A DNA stretch of 64,000 nucleotides, from the NCBI GenBank assembly GCA_020634555.1, contig JACKBK010000013.1, positions 1 to 64,000 of the forward strand. Reading direction: 5' to 3'. The stretch's first letter is position 1; each line of letters starts with the position of its first letter. Both the position numbers and the translations under genes were made by a program. Of the stretch, positions 8,392-17,506 are shown piece after piece. A model generated the notes under the pieces. The model was not told the origin of the DNA. It was given only the letters and a program-made list of their open reading frames with translations, and ran no database searches. This DNA comes from Caldilineae bacterium. Its GTDB lineage: Bacteria > Chloroflexota > Anaerolineae > JAAEKA01.

Positions 8392-8901
8392 TCATAGCTC
8401 ACTGGATGGCAGCAGGCTCTTTTGCATTGGCTGGGTTGGAAAGCCTACACCGTCGAAGCAACGACCGCAACGAACACCAGTCGATTTCTTGTAGCCCAAA
8501 CGCTGGTAGAACGGCACTGCGTACAGCGAGGATGCCAGGGTGATCTTCTTGACATCCTGCTGCCGACACGCCAGCTCGAAACGTTCCACCAGATCACGCC
8601 CGATGCCGTGTCCGTGGTAGTCGCTGTCGACAAAAAGACTGTGCAGCCGGCCAGGGCTTCCTCTGAGCACACCAACGATCCGTTTATCGAACTCGGCTAC
8701 CAGCACCACGGGCGCGTGAATGACGTCTTTGATCGCCTGGCTATGCGCGTCTTCGAGTGAACGCGCATGGCGAAACGGCCCCAGCAGCAGTTCCTGCTCA
8801 TCCGGCGGCACATAGTCAAGATTGAATGCTCGGAAGGTATCGGCAATCAGAATGCCGATGTCGCGAGCGTCTTCCTCAGCATATGAACGAATAACAAACA
8901 C
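8392..8901 (-). CDS. GNAT family N-acetyltransferase
   Basis: 169 aa. The acetyl-CoA pyrophosphate-binding loop is HGHGIGRDLVERF (Q/RxxGxG/A pattern, about residues 97-109), preceded by the strand RLHSLFVDSDY and followed by VKKITLASSLYAVPFYQRLGY, the usual C-terminal strand-helix-Tyr of GNAT enzymes. An unusual C-terminal tail holds two nearby Cys (VRCGRCF). It would transfer an acetyl group to a small-molecule or protein amine in the cytoplasm; the substrate is not evident. It is 12 bp downstream of the CPBP protease gene on the same strand. Confidence 0.8.
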   Translation of the reverse strand: MFVIRSYAEEDARDIGILIADTFRAFNLDYVPPDEQELLLGPFRHARSLEDAHSQAIKDVIHAPVVLVAEFDKRIVGVLRGSPGRLHSLFVDSDYHGHGIGRDLVERFELACRQQDVKKITLASSLYAVPFYQRLGYKKSTGVRCGRCFDGVGFPTQPMQKSLLPSSEL

Positions 8902-8913
8902 TGCGCGCCTCCC

Positions 8914-9807
8914 TCAAAGCGTCACCAGCAGAGCAATCGCTATGGGAATGTCGGTTCCGGCGTGGAAGAGCACCGCGCCCCACAGCGAGTCCGTCTTGAC
9001 GGTGAGTACCGCCCATGCCAGACCAAGACAGAACACAATGGCCAGGAAGATCGGCAGGCTCGCGGCATAGTTTGCTCCGAGATGCCACAGTGTAAAGACG
9101 GTAGTCACGACCAGGATGTCCGGTCCTATGCCGACCGATGGCTGCAAGCGCGGCAGCAACAGGCCGCGAAAGAGCAACTCTTCAGCAAAACCATTCGCCA
9201 GCACGAAGATCAGAACCCACGGCCAGACACGTAGGATCGCGCTCAGCGCAATCGGGCCGCCGCCGAACAGGGCTTGCGCGGTCGTCAGCGGGATCAGTCC
9301 GAAGATCAGGAACGCAGCCATGCCAATCGGCAGCCACCCGCGCACCTTGCCCCGTTTCAGATACACCGATCCCATGCTGTCGCCCGCTAGCAAAACGAGC
9401 AGCAGAATCACCCCCACCAGGAGCAGTGAACTCTCCAGCTTGTCCAGCGCCAACCCGGCCGGCGACTCCAACGGAACTTTCAGCAGTCTCGGCAGCCAGT
9501 GGCTGAGCTGCCAGTCGATCAACTGTGAGGCTGAAGCGACGAAGAAAGCAAACAGCGGCGGCCAGGCGCTCTTGAAACGATCTCTGGATCGCACTGCCAG
9601 AGCGGCTATACCGAATCCCGCAGCGATGGCTATCCAGAGCGGAAGTCGCACGGTGGTCGGTGTCACCTTGGCCAGGCCATAGGGAAGGTAGGCGATGCAA
9701 GCGCCTGCAAGCAAAACCAGCGCGACCAGCCATCTGGTCATCCGGGCGCGAGAAACTTCGCGGGAAGATTCCTCCGGTTGACGTGAAAGCCATTGTGCGG
9801 TTGACAT
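8914..9807 (-). CDS. CPBP family intramembrane metalloprotease (type II CAAX-like)
   Basis: 297 aa with about eight TM helices. The Abi/CPBP signature is clear: FAEELLFRGLLLP (EExxxR, residues about 207-219), then LWHLG (HxxxN/G second motif) and AVLFHAGTDI (third motif). These Glu and His residues form the intramembrane active site. In bacteria, family members cleave membrane substrates and some confer self-immunity to peptide toxins; there is no bacteriocin gene here. An intact gene in an otherwise frameshift-rich area. Confidence 0.85.
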   Translation of the reverse strand: MSTAQWLSRQPEESSREVSRARMTRWLVALVLLAGACIAYLPYGLAKVTPTTVRLPLWIAIAAGFGIAALAVRSRDRFKSAWPPLFAFFVASASQLIDWQLSHWLPRLLKVPLESPAGLALDKLESSLLLVGVILLLVLLAGDSMGSVYLKRGKVRGWLPIGMAAFLIFGLIPLTTAQALFGGGPIALSAILRVWPWVLIFVLANGFAEELLFRGLLLPRLQPSVGIGPDILVVTTVFTLWHLGANYAASLPIFLAIVFCLGLAWAVLTVKTDSLWGAVLFHAGTDIPIAIALLVTL

Positions 9808-9976
9808 TGCGCCTCCTGGATCGTTGGTACGCGAATAGAGTCAGTCTGCTAACCAGTATAGCTGATGCGCGGCGACATCGCCCAACTGGGCAATCCGAGG
9901 CTAGGCCAGGTGGACGAAACAACGTGCAGGTTTCTTTCGCCGCTCTTTGAGGGAAATGCCCTTGTTCCAGCACAAT

Positions 9977-9992
9977 CTGTCCGATCGGACAG
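9977..9992. promoter_or_regulatory. Perfect 16-bp palindrome CTGTCCGATCGGACAG
   Basis: A gap-free perfect palindrome about 130 bp upstream of the decayed gene at 10121 and 170 bp upstream of the CPBP gene start. It is followed by an extended -10-like TGTTATACT near 10031-10039. The size and perfection suit a dimeric repressor of TetR type. No such regulator is in the window. Confidence 0.4.
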
Positions 9993-10120
9993 TGAAAGAT
10001 GATCCAGTTGTACGATGCGGGATCGAAAGGTTTGTTATACTGGAGATGTTTCTACCAAATCGAGCGACCGCTCGGGGCAGCGAACGCCGTCAACCGCTAA
10101 AGCCGGCAGGAGCATCAAAT

Positions 10121-10639
10121 ATGTCCACAATAGTAGATCAGACCAAAACCACCAGAAAACGCGACAATATTGGCCGCTTTCCCAAGGCAGCAGTCTTCAA
10201 CATCTGCGCCATCGTGTTGATGTTGATCTTCAACCCGTATCCCGACCGCATCGGGATTTGGCGCTGGCAGACAGCACGATCAGCTTCGTCCCCATTCTCA
10301 ACGTTGCGGTTTCGAAGCTGAAACCCTGGATCAACTTATGGTGGATCCGGCGCTGAGCCCGAACATCGCTCATCTTTCGTTGGGCCGCTGGACGCTGGCC
10401 ACCCGCATTCTGACATCGTGGTTATCGTTTCACCAAACATCCTACCTCGAGATCTTCGGGCGTCAGCAACGCAGTCCACCTCACTTTGTTTGCGGGATCT
10501 CGGCTGGACGGAGGTTCTGAACGACATCACGCCGATATTCAACTGGCTGCTCCCCTGGATTCTGGTGGTGATGGCTATCGCGGTCGGGATCGACCTGATT
10601 CGGAAGGTGATCTGGTTGTTGCGATCAGTGATCCGTTAA
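10121..10639 (+). pseudogene. Decayed membrane protein gene with several frameshifts
   Basis: Begins well (ATG with GGCAGGAG upstream; MSTIVDQTKTTRKRDNIGRF then KAAVFNICAIVLMLIFNPYP, one TM helix). The frame then moves: STISFVPILNVAVSKLKPWI lies in a second frame, LGRWTLATRI in a third, and a normal end (TEVLNDITPIFNWLLPWILV then IDLIRKVIWLLRSVIR) in yet another. Together these resemble the C-terminal four-helix part of HAAS/DUF1700-type membrane proteins of Chloroflexota. At least three frame changes are needed, so it is probably not functional as written. Confidence 0.6.
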
Positions 10640-10677
10640 CAGAACGTACCTTGGTGTAAATTGATTTCCAGGGCTAC

Positions 10678-12790
10678 TTACGCTGCGGATGCGCCGAGTC
10701 TGGCGCGCCGCAGCGTTTGCGCGTTGATGGCAACGATGATGGTGCTCAGCGACATGAGGATTGCACCCGCGGCCGGCGACAGCAGGATGCCGAAGAACGG
10801 GTAGAGCACGCCGGCCGCCAGCGGGATCGCGATCACGTTGTAGCCGGTCGCCCAGAGCAGGTTCTGCCGCATCTTGCCGTAGCTGGCCCGGCTCAGATCG
10901 AAGATCTTGACCACGTCCAGCGGGTTGCTCTTGACCAGGATGATGCCGGCCGACTCGATGGCTACGTCGGTGCCGCTGCCAATGGCAATACCGACATCGG
11001 CGCGCGTCAGCGCCGGTGCGTCGTTGACACCGTCGCCCACCATGGCAACCTTGCGCCCTTCGGCCTGCAAAGCCGCTACCTTCTCGTCCTTGTTCTCGGG
11101 CAACACTTCGGCGATGTAGTCGTCGATATTCAGTTCCTCTGCCACAGCCGCCGCCACAGCCTTGCTGTCGCCGGTCAGCATCACGACCCGGACGCCCAAC
11201 TCGTGCAAACGATCCACGGCCTGTTTGCTCTCATCGCGCACGACGTCCGCCAGGGCAAATGCGGCGCTCACGGTGTCGTTGTCCACCAGATAGACCACGC
11301 TCTGTCCTTTGGAGCCGGCCTGGTCGGCGAAGCTGGTCAACGACTGGTCAGGTGTTAACTCCAGCATCTCCAGCAGCCGCGGCCCGCCGACGTAGACTGT
11401 GCGCCCTGAAGCCGCAGCGCGCACGCCGCTTCCCTTGATGGCTTCGAAGTCGTCGATGGCCGCAGGTTCAGCCCTTTCGGGAGCCGCGCGCGCGCAGGCG
11501 ATGATGGTTCCGAGTCGCCCTTCATAGCGGCGGTTAGCGCCAGCGCTTCGTTCTCATCCACGCCATCGGCCGCTGCCATGCCCACCACGCCGAAATCGCC
11601 CTTGGTCAGCGTGCCAGGTCTTGTCGAAGATCACCGTGTCGATCTCGCGCGCTTGCTCCAGCGCCAGCCGGTCGCGCACCAGGATACCGTTGCTCGCCGC
11701 CAGGCTCGTGGAGATGGCCACTACCAGCGGGATGGCCAACCCCAGCGTGCGGGCAGGCGATGACCAGCACACCGTCGCCACCCGCTCCGGCTGCCTCGAC
11801 GCTGAAGCCGGTGGCAGCGACCCAGGCGATCGCGGTCACCACGGCAGCGCCCAAAGCGACGTAGAACAGCCAGCCGGCCGCCTTGTCGGCCAGGATCTGG
11901 GTGCGTGACTTGCTCTGCTGGGCCTGTTCCACCAGGTGCATGATGCCGGCCAGCGCAGTCTGGTCGCCGGTGGCGGTGATGCGCACCCGCAGGCTGCCGC
12001 TGCCGTTGATGGAGCCGGCGATAGCGTGGTCGCCCGGCCCCTTGCTGACCGGCCGAGACTCGCCGGTGATCATCGCCTCGTTGACGTTCGAGTCGCCTTC
12101 AGCGATCTCGCCGTCGGCCGGGACGCTGGCGCCGGGCCGCACCAGCACCAAGTCGCCGGCCCGCAGGTCGCCGGTTGACACCGCTTCGACATTGCCGTCT
12201 TCCCCGATGCGTTCGGCGGTGTCGGGCATCAGCTTCGCCAGTTCGTTGAGCGCGCCCGACGCTTGTCGCACACTGCGCATCTCCAGCCAGTGTCCCAGCA
12301 GCATGATGTCGATCAGCGTCACCAGTTCCCAGAAGAAGCCGCTGCCCGGAGCGAAGACCAGGGCCGCCAGGCTGTAGAAGAACGAAACCGCGATGGCCAG
12401 CGAGATCAGCGTCATCATGCCCGGCTGGCGGTTGCGCAACTCGGGCACGGCCATGCGCAGGAAGGGGACGCCGCCGATGACGAACACCAGTGCGGCAAAG
12501 ATCGGCGCAATCCAGCTGCTGCCGGGAAACTCCGGCATGCTGAAGTTGAACCACTGCTGGAGCATCGGGCTGTAGAGCAGCACCGGCACACTGAGCGCCA
12601 GGCTGATCCAGAACCGGTTGCGGAACATGATCTCGTGGCCGGTGTGGTCGGCCTTGTGCATGCCGTGGCCCCCGTGTTCGCCGTGACTGCTGTGTTCTGT
12701 AGTAGAGCCGCTGTCCATCGCGTGACCGGCGTGCTCGTCACCCCCGGCCTCTGAGTTCATGGAATGAGCTTGGTGATGCTCGTGGTCCAT
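10678..12790 (-). pseudogene. Copper-type P1B ATPase (CopB-like), multiply frameshifted
   Basis: The start ATG has GGAGATGA upstream. The N-terminus is a His/Met-rich metal-binding stretch (residues 1-55, many HxH and GHxM) in place of a CxxC domain, as in CopB. TM helices, the TGES motif (MITGESRPVS), a CPH transmembrane metal site (VIACPH), then DKT, GDG and the final helices are all present but in different frames. Clear shifts lie near 11770 (after CPHA; LGLAIPLVV is in another frame), 11622 (one extra base in DKTGTLT) and 11512 (SE then IIACARAAPERAE). Two more probably lie at 11785-11800. The intact product would be about 700 aa and would export Cu(I)/Cu(II) or Ag. Confidence 0.8.
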
Positions 12791-12817
12791 TGCGTCATCT
12801 CCTTCTATCTGCGGCCG

Positions 12818-13321
12818 TTACTGTCCGGGCGCGGGAAGCCGGTCATTCTGGCTGGCCAACCACTGCGTCTGTCTCTCTTGTTCAGGCCATGTACTCTTCA
12901 AATACTCTATCACAGCCTGTATGTCGCTGTCGTTGAGGGTGCTTCCAAAGGCGGGCATGTTGCTCTTGAAGTCTGGCACATTCAAACTGGCGCCGCCCTC
13001 GTTGATGATCTGGTAGAGCAGACCGTCGCCGTGGTGCCAGGTGTGGCCGCTGGCATCATGGGGCGGCGCGGGGTAGACGCCGTCCGGCCCCGGAACTTTC
13101 CAGTCCGGCTGGCCCTCGCCGTCAGCGCCGTGACACGCTGCGCAGTTGTCGCGATAGACGCGGGCGCCCAACAACACCTGCTGCGCGTCCAGGGTTGGCA
13201 GCGGCGGGGCGCTGGGACGCGGAATCGATGCTGCCGGCTGAACGCTGTTGCCGGCGCAAGCAACCAGCAGGCCCGCCATCAGCAAAGCCGCAACCAGACA
13301 GATACGGTTGACCAAACTCAT
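12818..13321 (-). CDS. Lipoprotein cytochrome c (class I, mono-heme)
   Basis: 167 aa. A lipobox (LLVAC, Cys22) anchors it outside the membrane. The heme c attachment site is CAACH at residues 60-64, and a Met in DFKSNMPAFG (about 122-131) is the expected sixth ligand. The C-terminal helix DSDIQAVIEYLKSTWP is typical of small class I c-type cytochromes. It carries electrons on the outer face of the membrane. Its ATG overlaps the stop of the upstream predicted selenoprotein by 4 bp (ATGA), and the Cu-ATPase gene begins 27 bp downstream, so the three form one operon. Confidence 0.88.
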   Translation of the reverse strand: MSLVNRICLVAALLMAGLLVACAGNSVQPAASIPRPSAPPLPTLDAQQVLLGARVYRDNCAACHGADGEGQPDWKVPGPDGVYPAPPHDASGHTWHHGDGLLYQIINEGGASLNVPDFKSNMPAFGSTLNDSDIQAVIEYLKSTWPEQERQTQWLASQNDRLPAPGQ

Positions 13322-13845
13322 GGCACCCAGTTGGACAATACGCGCAACTCCTTTTGCGGCTCGTCGGGGTCGTTGGAGGCCAGCATCACCCGGAAGTCGT
13401 GCGGACCTTCCATGCCGGCGTGCATGGTGAACTCCATCGACAAGTTGGTGTCCTGGCCCGGTTTGAGTGTCGTCGAACCGACGACGATGCGGGGCGGTCA
13501 GCAGCCCTCCACGACTTCAGGAACGTTGGGAACCACGACCTCCAGCGGGCCGTCGCCGGTGTTGCTCAGCTTGAAGCTGGCCTTGACCATCTTGTTCATC
13601 GGCACGTCCCCGAAGTCGATGCGCGTCTGATCGACCTCCAGGTTGGGCGTGCCGCCGGCCGAGGCGCTTCCCGCGCTGCGGCCGGCTTGCCAGGCAAGCA
13701 AGGCCAGAACTGCCAGGACGACCACGACTGCCAGCCCGGCCAGCCCGGCCCACTTCAGCCACGGCCGTTGGCGCGCAGCGGACGCAGCGGCCGTTCGCTG
13801 CGCCGGTTTTGATGCGCCAGATCGGCGCTTTTTTGATTTGCTCAT
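13318..13845 (-). CDS. Predicted selenoprotein: membrane-anchored DUF1573-like domain with Cys-Sec pair
   Basis: 175 codons with an in-frame TGA at codon 116 (13498-13500). Residues 1-27 are basic, 28-52 a TM helix, and 66-175 an immunoglobulin-like DUF1573-type domain (VDQTRIDFGDVPMNKMVKAS). The TGA falls in VVEGC-TGA-PPRIVVGS, where related Chloroflexota proteins are expected to read EGCCPP. After the TGA the frame stays open and family-like (MEFTMHAGMEGPHDFRV, then a C-terminal ELRVLSNWVP). It ends at a TGA that overlaps the cytochrome c ATG by 4 bp, so selection has maintained the downstream part. A perfect 6-bp hairpin with a GGTTC loop follows the TGA. Role unknown; the operon context (cytochrome c, Cu-ATPase) suggests metal or thiol redox chemistry outside the membrane. 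Without Sec insertion it would be a 115-aa truncated protein. Confidence 0.8.
13469..13485 (-). promoter_or_regulatory. Bacterial SECIS-like hairpin
   Basis: In the mRNA sense, twelve bases after the TGA come GTCGTC, loop GGTTC, GACGAC: a perfect 6-bp stem with G at the first two loop positions. The first loop G is 19 nt past the TGA. A short stem with loop G about 16-37 nt downstream of UGA is what SelB needs in bacteria. The hairpin lies within coding sequence and keeps the frame. Confidence 0.7.
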
Positions 13846-13890
13846 AGCGATCCTCTCTCGTTGCCGTAGGCGTGCTGAAACTGACTAACG

Positions 13891-14139
13891 TCAGGATGCA
13901 AGCGTGCGGCGCATCTCTTCGAATTGCTCGCGGGTGATCTCACCGCGGGCATAGCGCGCCTTGAGGATATCATCGGGCGATGGCGGCGCAGGTTCTTTGG
14001 GTGCGTCGCTTCGCTGTGACGACTGTCCGGCGATCTGCGGAAAGAGTCGAGCGACAAACCAGATTGCTGCCGCGATCAGCATGACCCAGAACAGGATCAC
14101 CAGCACCATGCCAATGCCGCCAAATCCAAATCCCATCAT
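13891..14139 (-). CDS. SHOCT-domain small membrane protein
   Basis: 82 aa from the ATG eight bases after AAGGAGG. An N-terminal TM helix (about 8-33, GMVLVILFWVMLIAAAIWFV) is followed by a Ser/Pro-rich linker and a C-terminal SHOCT motif (DDILKARYARGEITREQFEE, about residues 56-75). The SHOCT motif is a short oligomerisation element found at the ends of many small membrane proteins. It is the first gene of the leftward metal/redox group, 45 bp before the predicted selenoprotein. Confidence 0.82.
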   Translation of the reverse strand: MMGFGFGGIGMVLVILFWVMLIAAAIWFVARLFPQIAGQSSQRSDAPKEPAPPSPDDILKARYARGEITREQFEEMRRTLAS

Positions 14140-14176
14140 GGCAGCCACCTCCTTCGACAGTACACAGCTACCGAAA

Positions 14177-14195
14177 CGGCGCGATCAGCGCGCCG
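14177..14195. terminator. Short GC hairpin upstream of SHOCT gene
   Basis: CGGCGCG-ATCAG-CGCGCCG, perfect 7-bp arms. It sits between the end of the leftward acyltransferase-like gene (14278) and the SHOCT gene start, so it probably terminates transcription from the right. No U-run is evident. Confidence 0.45.
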
Positions 14196-14277
14196 CTACA
14201 ATGTCCCCACTATAGCGCGCCAACGTAACGGCGCATTGACGGCAATATGACGATTGTGTGAAGGAATCCCAGGGCTT

Positions 14278-15039
14278 TTACAACCAGGATCCGAGGTCGA
14301 TGACGCCGATCAACACCAACGACGAGATCAGAATAGGTTGGTGTATCAGATAGATGAACAGCGTGTGCCTACCCAAGTGGCTCATAAACCTGACAGGAGG
14401 AAGCTGCGATAGATCGGGCAATTGGTACATGGTCTCCTTGGCATAGAGCCAGTTGCCGAGAAAGATGCCGATCAGCACGAGACCAAACCACGGTATGAGT
14501 GGGAAGTAATCGACGGCATAATAGTTCTCGGGCCTGAAACCCAGCCATACCAACCCACCGGATGACACAGTCATTCCGTTCGTATATTGTCCGAGGAGTA
14601 TCAGCAGGAGTCCCAGACCCAAGTTAATGAAGCGCAAGCAAAGGAAGGGGTAGGCGATCACGATCGCAAACCCGATGAAATGCAAGATTCCGAATTGCAC
14701 ATAGCCTTGGCGCAAGAATAGCCGCGTAACGCCCGTGATCATTATACCCCAGGCGAATAGCTTCAGACCCCGCCGCAGGTGAAAGCCAAAGGTCTTTTGA
14801 GCTGGATCGCTCCCTCGGTGAAAGCTGAGCGCCAGAGAAATGCCGACCAGCAGAATGAATGTGCTGGCTGTCACCCGCTGGAAGTAATGCCAGAATCCTG
14901 AGCGCATATCGATCTCCCACCCGGCCAGAGCGTTCAGGTCCCAGGCAAGATGGTAGATCACAACCATGATGATCGCCAGTCCGCGTACTACATCGACCTC
15001 CCATCGCCGCCGGCTTCTGGCTGCCATGATGCGTTTCAC
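14278..15039 (-). CDS. HGSNAT/DUF1624-type membrane acetyltransferase-like protein
   Basis: 253 aa with about seven TM helices. The N-terminus RRRWEVDVVRGLAIIMVVIY and the loop YHLAWDLNA, with further segments VGISLALSF, GILHFIGFAI and FPLIPWFGLVLIGIFLG, match the heparan-alpha-glucosaminide N-acetyltransferase catalytic domain family. The family is thought to move acetyl groups from cytoplasmic acetyl-CoA to sugars outside. The ending HTLFIYLIHQPILI is the usual last helix. The substrate in bacteria is unknown. It may begin at the ATG four codons inside the annotated start. Confidence 0.8.
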   Translation of the reverse strand: MKRIMAARSRRRWEVDVVRGLAIIMVVIYHLAWDLNALAGWEIDMRSGFWHYFQRVTASTFILLVGISLALSFHRGSDPAQKTFGFHLRRGLKLFAWGIMITGVTRLFLRQGYVQFGILHFIGFAIVIAYPFLCLRFINLGLGLLLILLGQYTNGMTVSSGGLVWLGFRPENYYAVDYFPLIPWFGLVLIGIFLGNWLYAKETMYQLPDLSQLPPVRFMSHLGRHTLFIYLIHQPILISSLVLIGVIDLGSWL

Positions 15040-15096
15040 GTGGCTACTTCTCGAGCGTCAGTCCGTGTGTGGGAACGTGATAGGTGCAAGGGCGGA

Positions 15097-17484
15097 TCAG
15101 GCGATGCGGTAGCGCAACAGGCGCAGCGCATTCAGCACCACCAGGATAGTGCTGCCCTCGTGCAAGAACACCGCTCCGGTGAGCTGCACCATGCCCAGTA
15201 CAGACGTCAGCACGAGCAAGACGATGATCCCCAGTGCGATGACGAGGTTTTGCAGGATGATGCGACGGCTTGCCTGGCTCAAGCCGACCGCAAAGGGTAG
15301 TTTGCCCAAATCATCAGCCATTAGCGCGACATCAGCCGTCTCCAAAGCAACCGCAGTTCCGGCTCCGCCCATGGCAATGCCGACCGTTGCAGCCGCCAAA
15401 GCCGGCGCATCGTTCACGCCATCACCGATCATTGCCACTTTTCCGAATTCGCTCTGCAATGCGACGATTGCAGCCAACTTCTGCTCAGGCATCAACTCGG
15501 CGCGCGTATCGGTGATGCCGACTTCCCTCGCAATACGCTGGGCCACCTCCTCGTGGTCACCGGTGAGCATGATCAAGTGCTTGACGCCCAGGGAGAACAG
15601 GCCTTGCAGGATCTCCCTGACGCCCGGACGCGCAGTATCAGCCAAACCCAACACACCTATGTATTGGCCGGCACGCCAAACGATCATCGTCGTCCTGGCT
15701 TTGCGTTCCAAGTCGTCCACGATGCGCACCACTGCGTCCGGCGGCGTCCCTCCCTCCGCCTCGAACAGCTTGCGCGAGCCAATTAAAACCGGCTCTCCGT
15801 CCACCTGGCTGCGCACCCCGCGCCCGCTGACGTTTTCCAGGCCGTTAGCGCCGGGAAGGGATAGATTCAACGCTTGGGCATGCCGCACTACGGCCTGGGC
15901 CAGCGGGTGGTTAGATTGTAGTTCGACGGCCGCTGCCGTCTGTAGCAGGGCAGTTTCGCTGACGCCATTCAGCGCAATCACATCGGTGATCTCGAACCTG
16001 CCTTCAGTCAGAGTTCCTGTCTTATCAAAAGCCATGGCCCGGGTCGCGCCCAGATTCTCCAAATGCACGCCGCCCTTGATAAGCACGCCGTTGCGCGCCG
16101 CGTGGCCAATCCCGGTCAGGACGGCGGCAGGCGTGCCTAGCGCGAGCGCACAGGGGGATGCTGCTACCAAGAGCAGCATCCCCCTGTAGAAGCTTTCGCT
16201 CAACGGCATTATGCCCAACAGAGGCGGCGCGATGATCACCACCAGATCAAGAATGAGAATGGCGGGAACAAGACGGGACGTGAAGCGCTCGGCGTAGCGT
16301 TGTGTTGGACTTTGCTGGCTTTGCGCCTCCGCCACCATCTCCATCACCCGGCTCAGTGTGTTGTCTTTTGCCAGTCGTGTGACCTCAATTTCGATCGCCG
16401 CGTCCTGGTTGATACTGCCTGCGAACACTTCATCGCCTTCAGTCTTGAGCACTGGCCTGCTCTCACCCGTGATTGGGCTCTGGTCGACGCCGCTCTCGCC
16501 ACTGAGCACCGTTCCATCCACCGAAATGCGGTCACCGGGCCGGACAACGACAACATCGCCGATCCGCACCTTATCCACCGGCAACGCTCTGATTTCACCC
16601 TGGCGCTTAACCTGCGCCACCTTGGGCATCAATTCACCGAGCGCCTGTACAGCGTTGCGTGCATGACCCAGGGCATAGTGTTCACCAGTATGGCCTAATG
16701 CGAACAAAAACAGGAGAAACGCTCCTTCCGTCCATTCACCCAGAACAGCCGCACCGATCGCCGCGGCCAACATCAGCACATCAGTATCGAATTTCCCTTT
16801 GAGCAGGCCAGGCACAGCGTGGGTAGCGATATCATAGCCACCAGCCAAATAGGACAGCACGAAAAAAAATATGGCCAGTTGAGAGGACATGCCAAGGAAC
16901 GTCTCTCCAACCCAGCCTATCAGCAGAAACAGACCGGCCAACCCAACCAATAGATAGGTCCACCGCTCTTGCAGCCAATGGGGCAGAAATGACGGAGCGC
17001 TCCCGTGTTCATGGCCTAAGTGCTTCTCCCGTTCCTCATCCGGCGTCTCTCCGACGCGGTAACCCATGCTGTGGACAGCTTTTGCAATGTCGGCTGCTCC
17101 TAGCGCTTCGCTATCATAGGCAACAAAGGCCAGCTCGGCGGGGTAGTTGACCTGTGCATGTATCATACCCTCTAATTCAGAGAGCACGTTCGCCAGGCTC
17201 GTGGCGGCGTCTGCAGCATTCATTCCCACCACAGGCAACGTTTCGTGACGATAACGGGCGGTGATCTTGGCGCCAGCCTGCCGGGCAAGACGCTGAATCT
17301 TTCGCAACGACACCAAGTTAGGGTCGAAATGTAGGCACAAACGGGCCGCGTCGTTTTGATAAGTGATGTGCGCGTTCTCGACGCCCCGCGTCGCCATCAA
17401 CTGATCAGTCAGGATCTGTGCGCAGCGGTCACCGGCATCCATGGTTGGAAGCAGCAAATCGAGATCAATCTGAGTTGTTTCCAA
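15097..17484 (-). CDS. Heavy-metal P1B-type ATPase (Zn/Cd/Pb export type)
   Basis: 795 aa, intact. Two N-terminal ferredoxin-like HMA domains (about 5-75 and 80-150) lack the CxxC metal site. Then come TM helices, the actuator motif ITGESRPVL, the transmembrane metal site SPCAL, the phosphorylation motif DKTGTLTEG, the nucleotide-binding HP in SNHPLAQAV, and GDGVNDAPAL. SPC rather than CPC/CPH points to divalent soft metals (Zn, Cd, Pb). It lies 73 bp downstream of an ArsR/SmtB repressor on the same strand with a palindromic site between them, so metal-induced expression is likely. The second metal ATPase in the window, of a different subtype from the one at 10678-12790. Confidence 0.93.
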   Translation of the reverse strand: METTQIDLDLLLPTMDAGDRCAQILTDQLMATRGVENAHITYQNDAARLCLHFDPNLVSLRKIQRLARQAGAKITARYRHETLPVVGMNAADAATSLANVLSELEGMIHAQVNYPAELAFVAYDSEALGAADIAKAVHSMGYRVGETPDEEREKHLGHEHGSAPSFLPHWLQERWTYLLVGLAGLFLLIGWVGETFLGMSSQLAIFFFVLSYLAGGYDIATHAVPGLLKGKFDTDVLMLAAAIGAAVLGEWTEGAFLLFLFALGHTGEHYALGHARNAVQALGELMPKVAQVKRQGEIRALPVDKVRIGDVVVVRPGDRISVDGTVLSGESGVDQSPITGESRPVLKTEGDEVFAGSINQDAAIEIEVTRLAKDNTLSRVMEMVAEAQSQQSPTQRYAERFTSRLVPAILILDLVVIIAPPLLGIMPLSESFYRGMLLLVAASPCALALGTPAAVLTGIGHAARNGVLIKGGVHLENLGATRAMAFDKTGTLTEGRFEITDVIALNGVSETALLQTAAAVELQSNHPLAQAVVRHAQALNLSLPGANGLENVSGRGVRSQVDGEPVLIGSRKLFEAEGGTPPDAVVRIVDDLERKARTTMIVWRAGQYIGVLGLADTARPGVREILQGLFSLGVKHLIMLTGDHEEVAQRIAREVGITDTRAELMPEQKLAAIVALQSEFGKVAMIGDGVNDAPALAAATVGIAMGGAGTAVALETADVALMADDLGKLPFAVGLSQASRRIILQNLVIALGIIVLLVLTSVLGMVQLTGAVFLHEGSTILVVLNALRLLRYRIA

Positions 17485-17506
17485 GAGAGATTACACCTGT
17501 GGCTAA

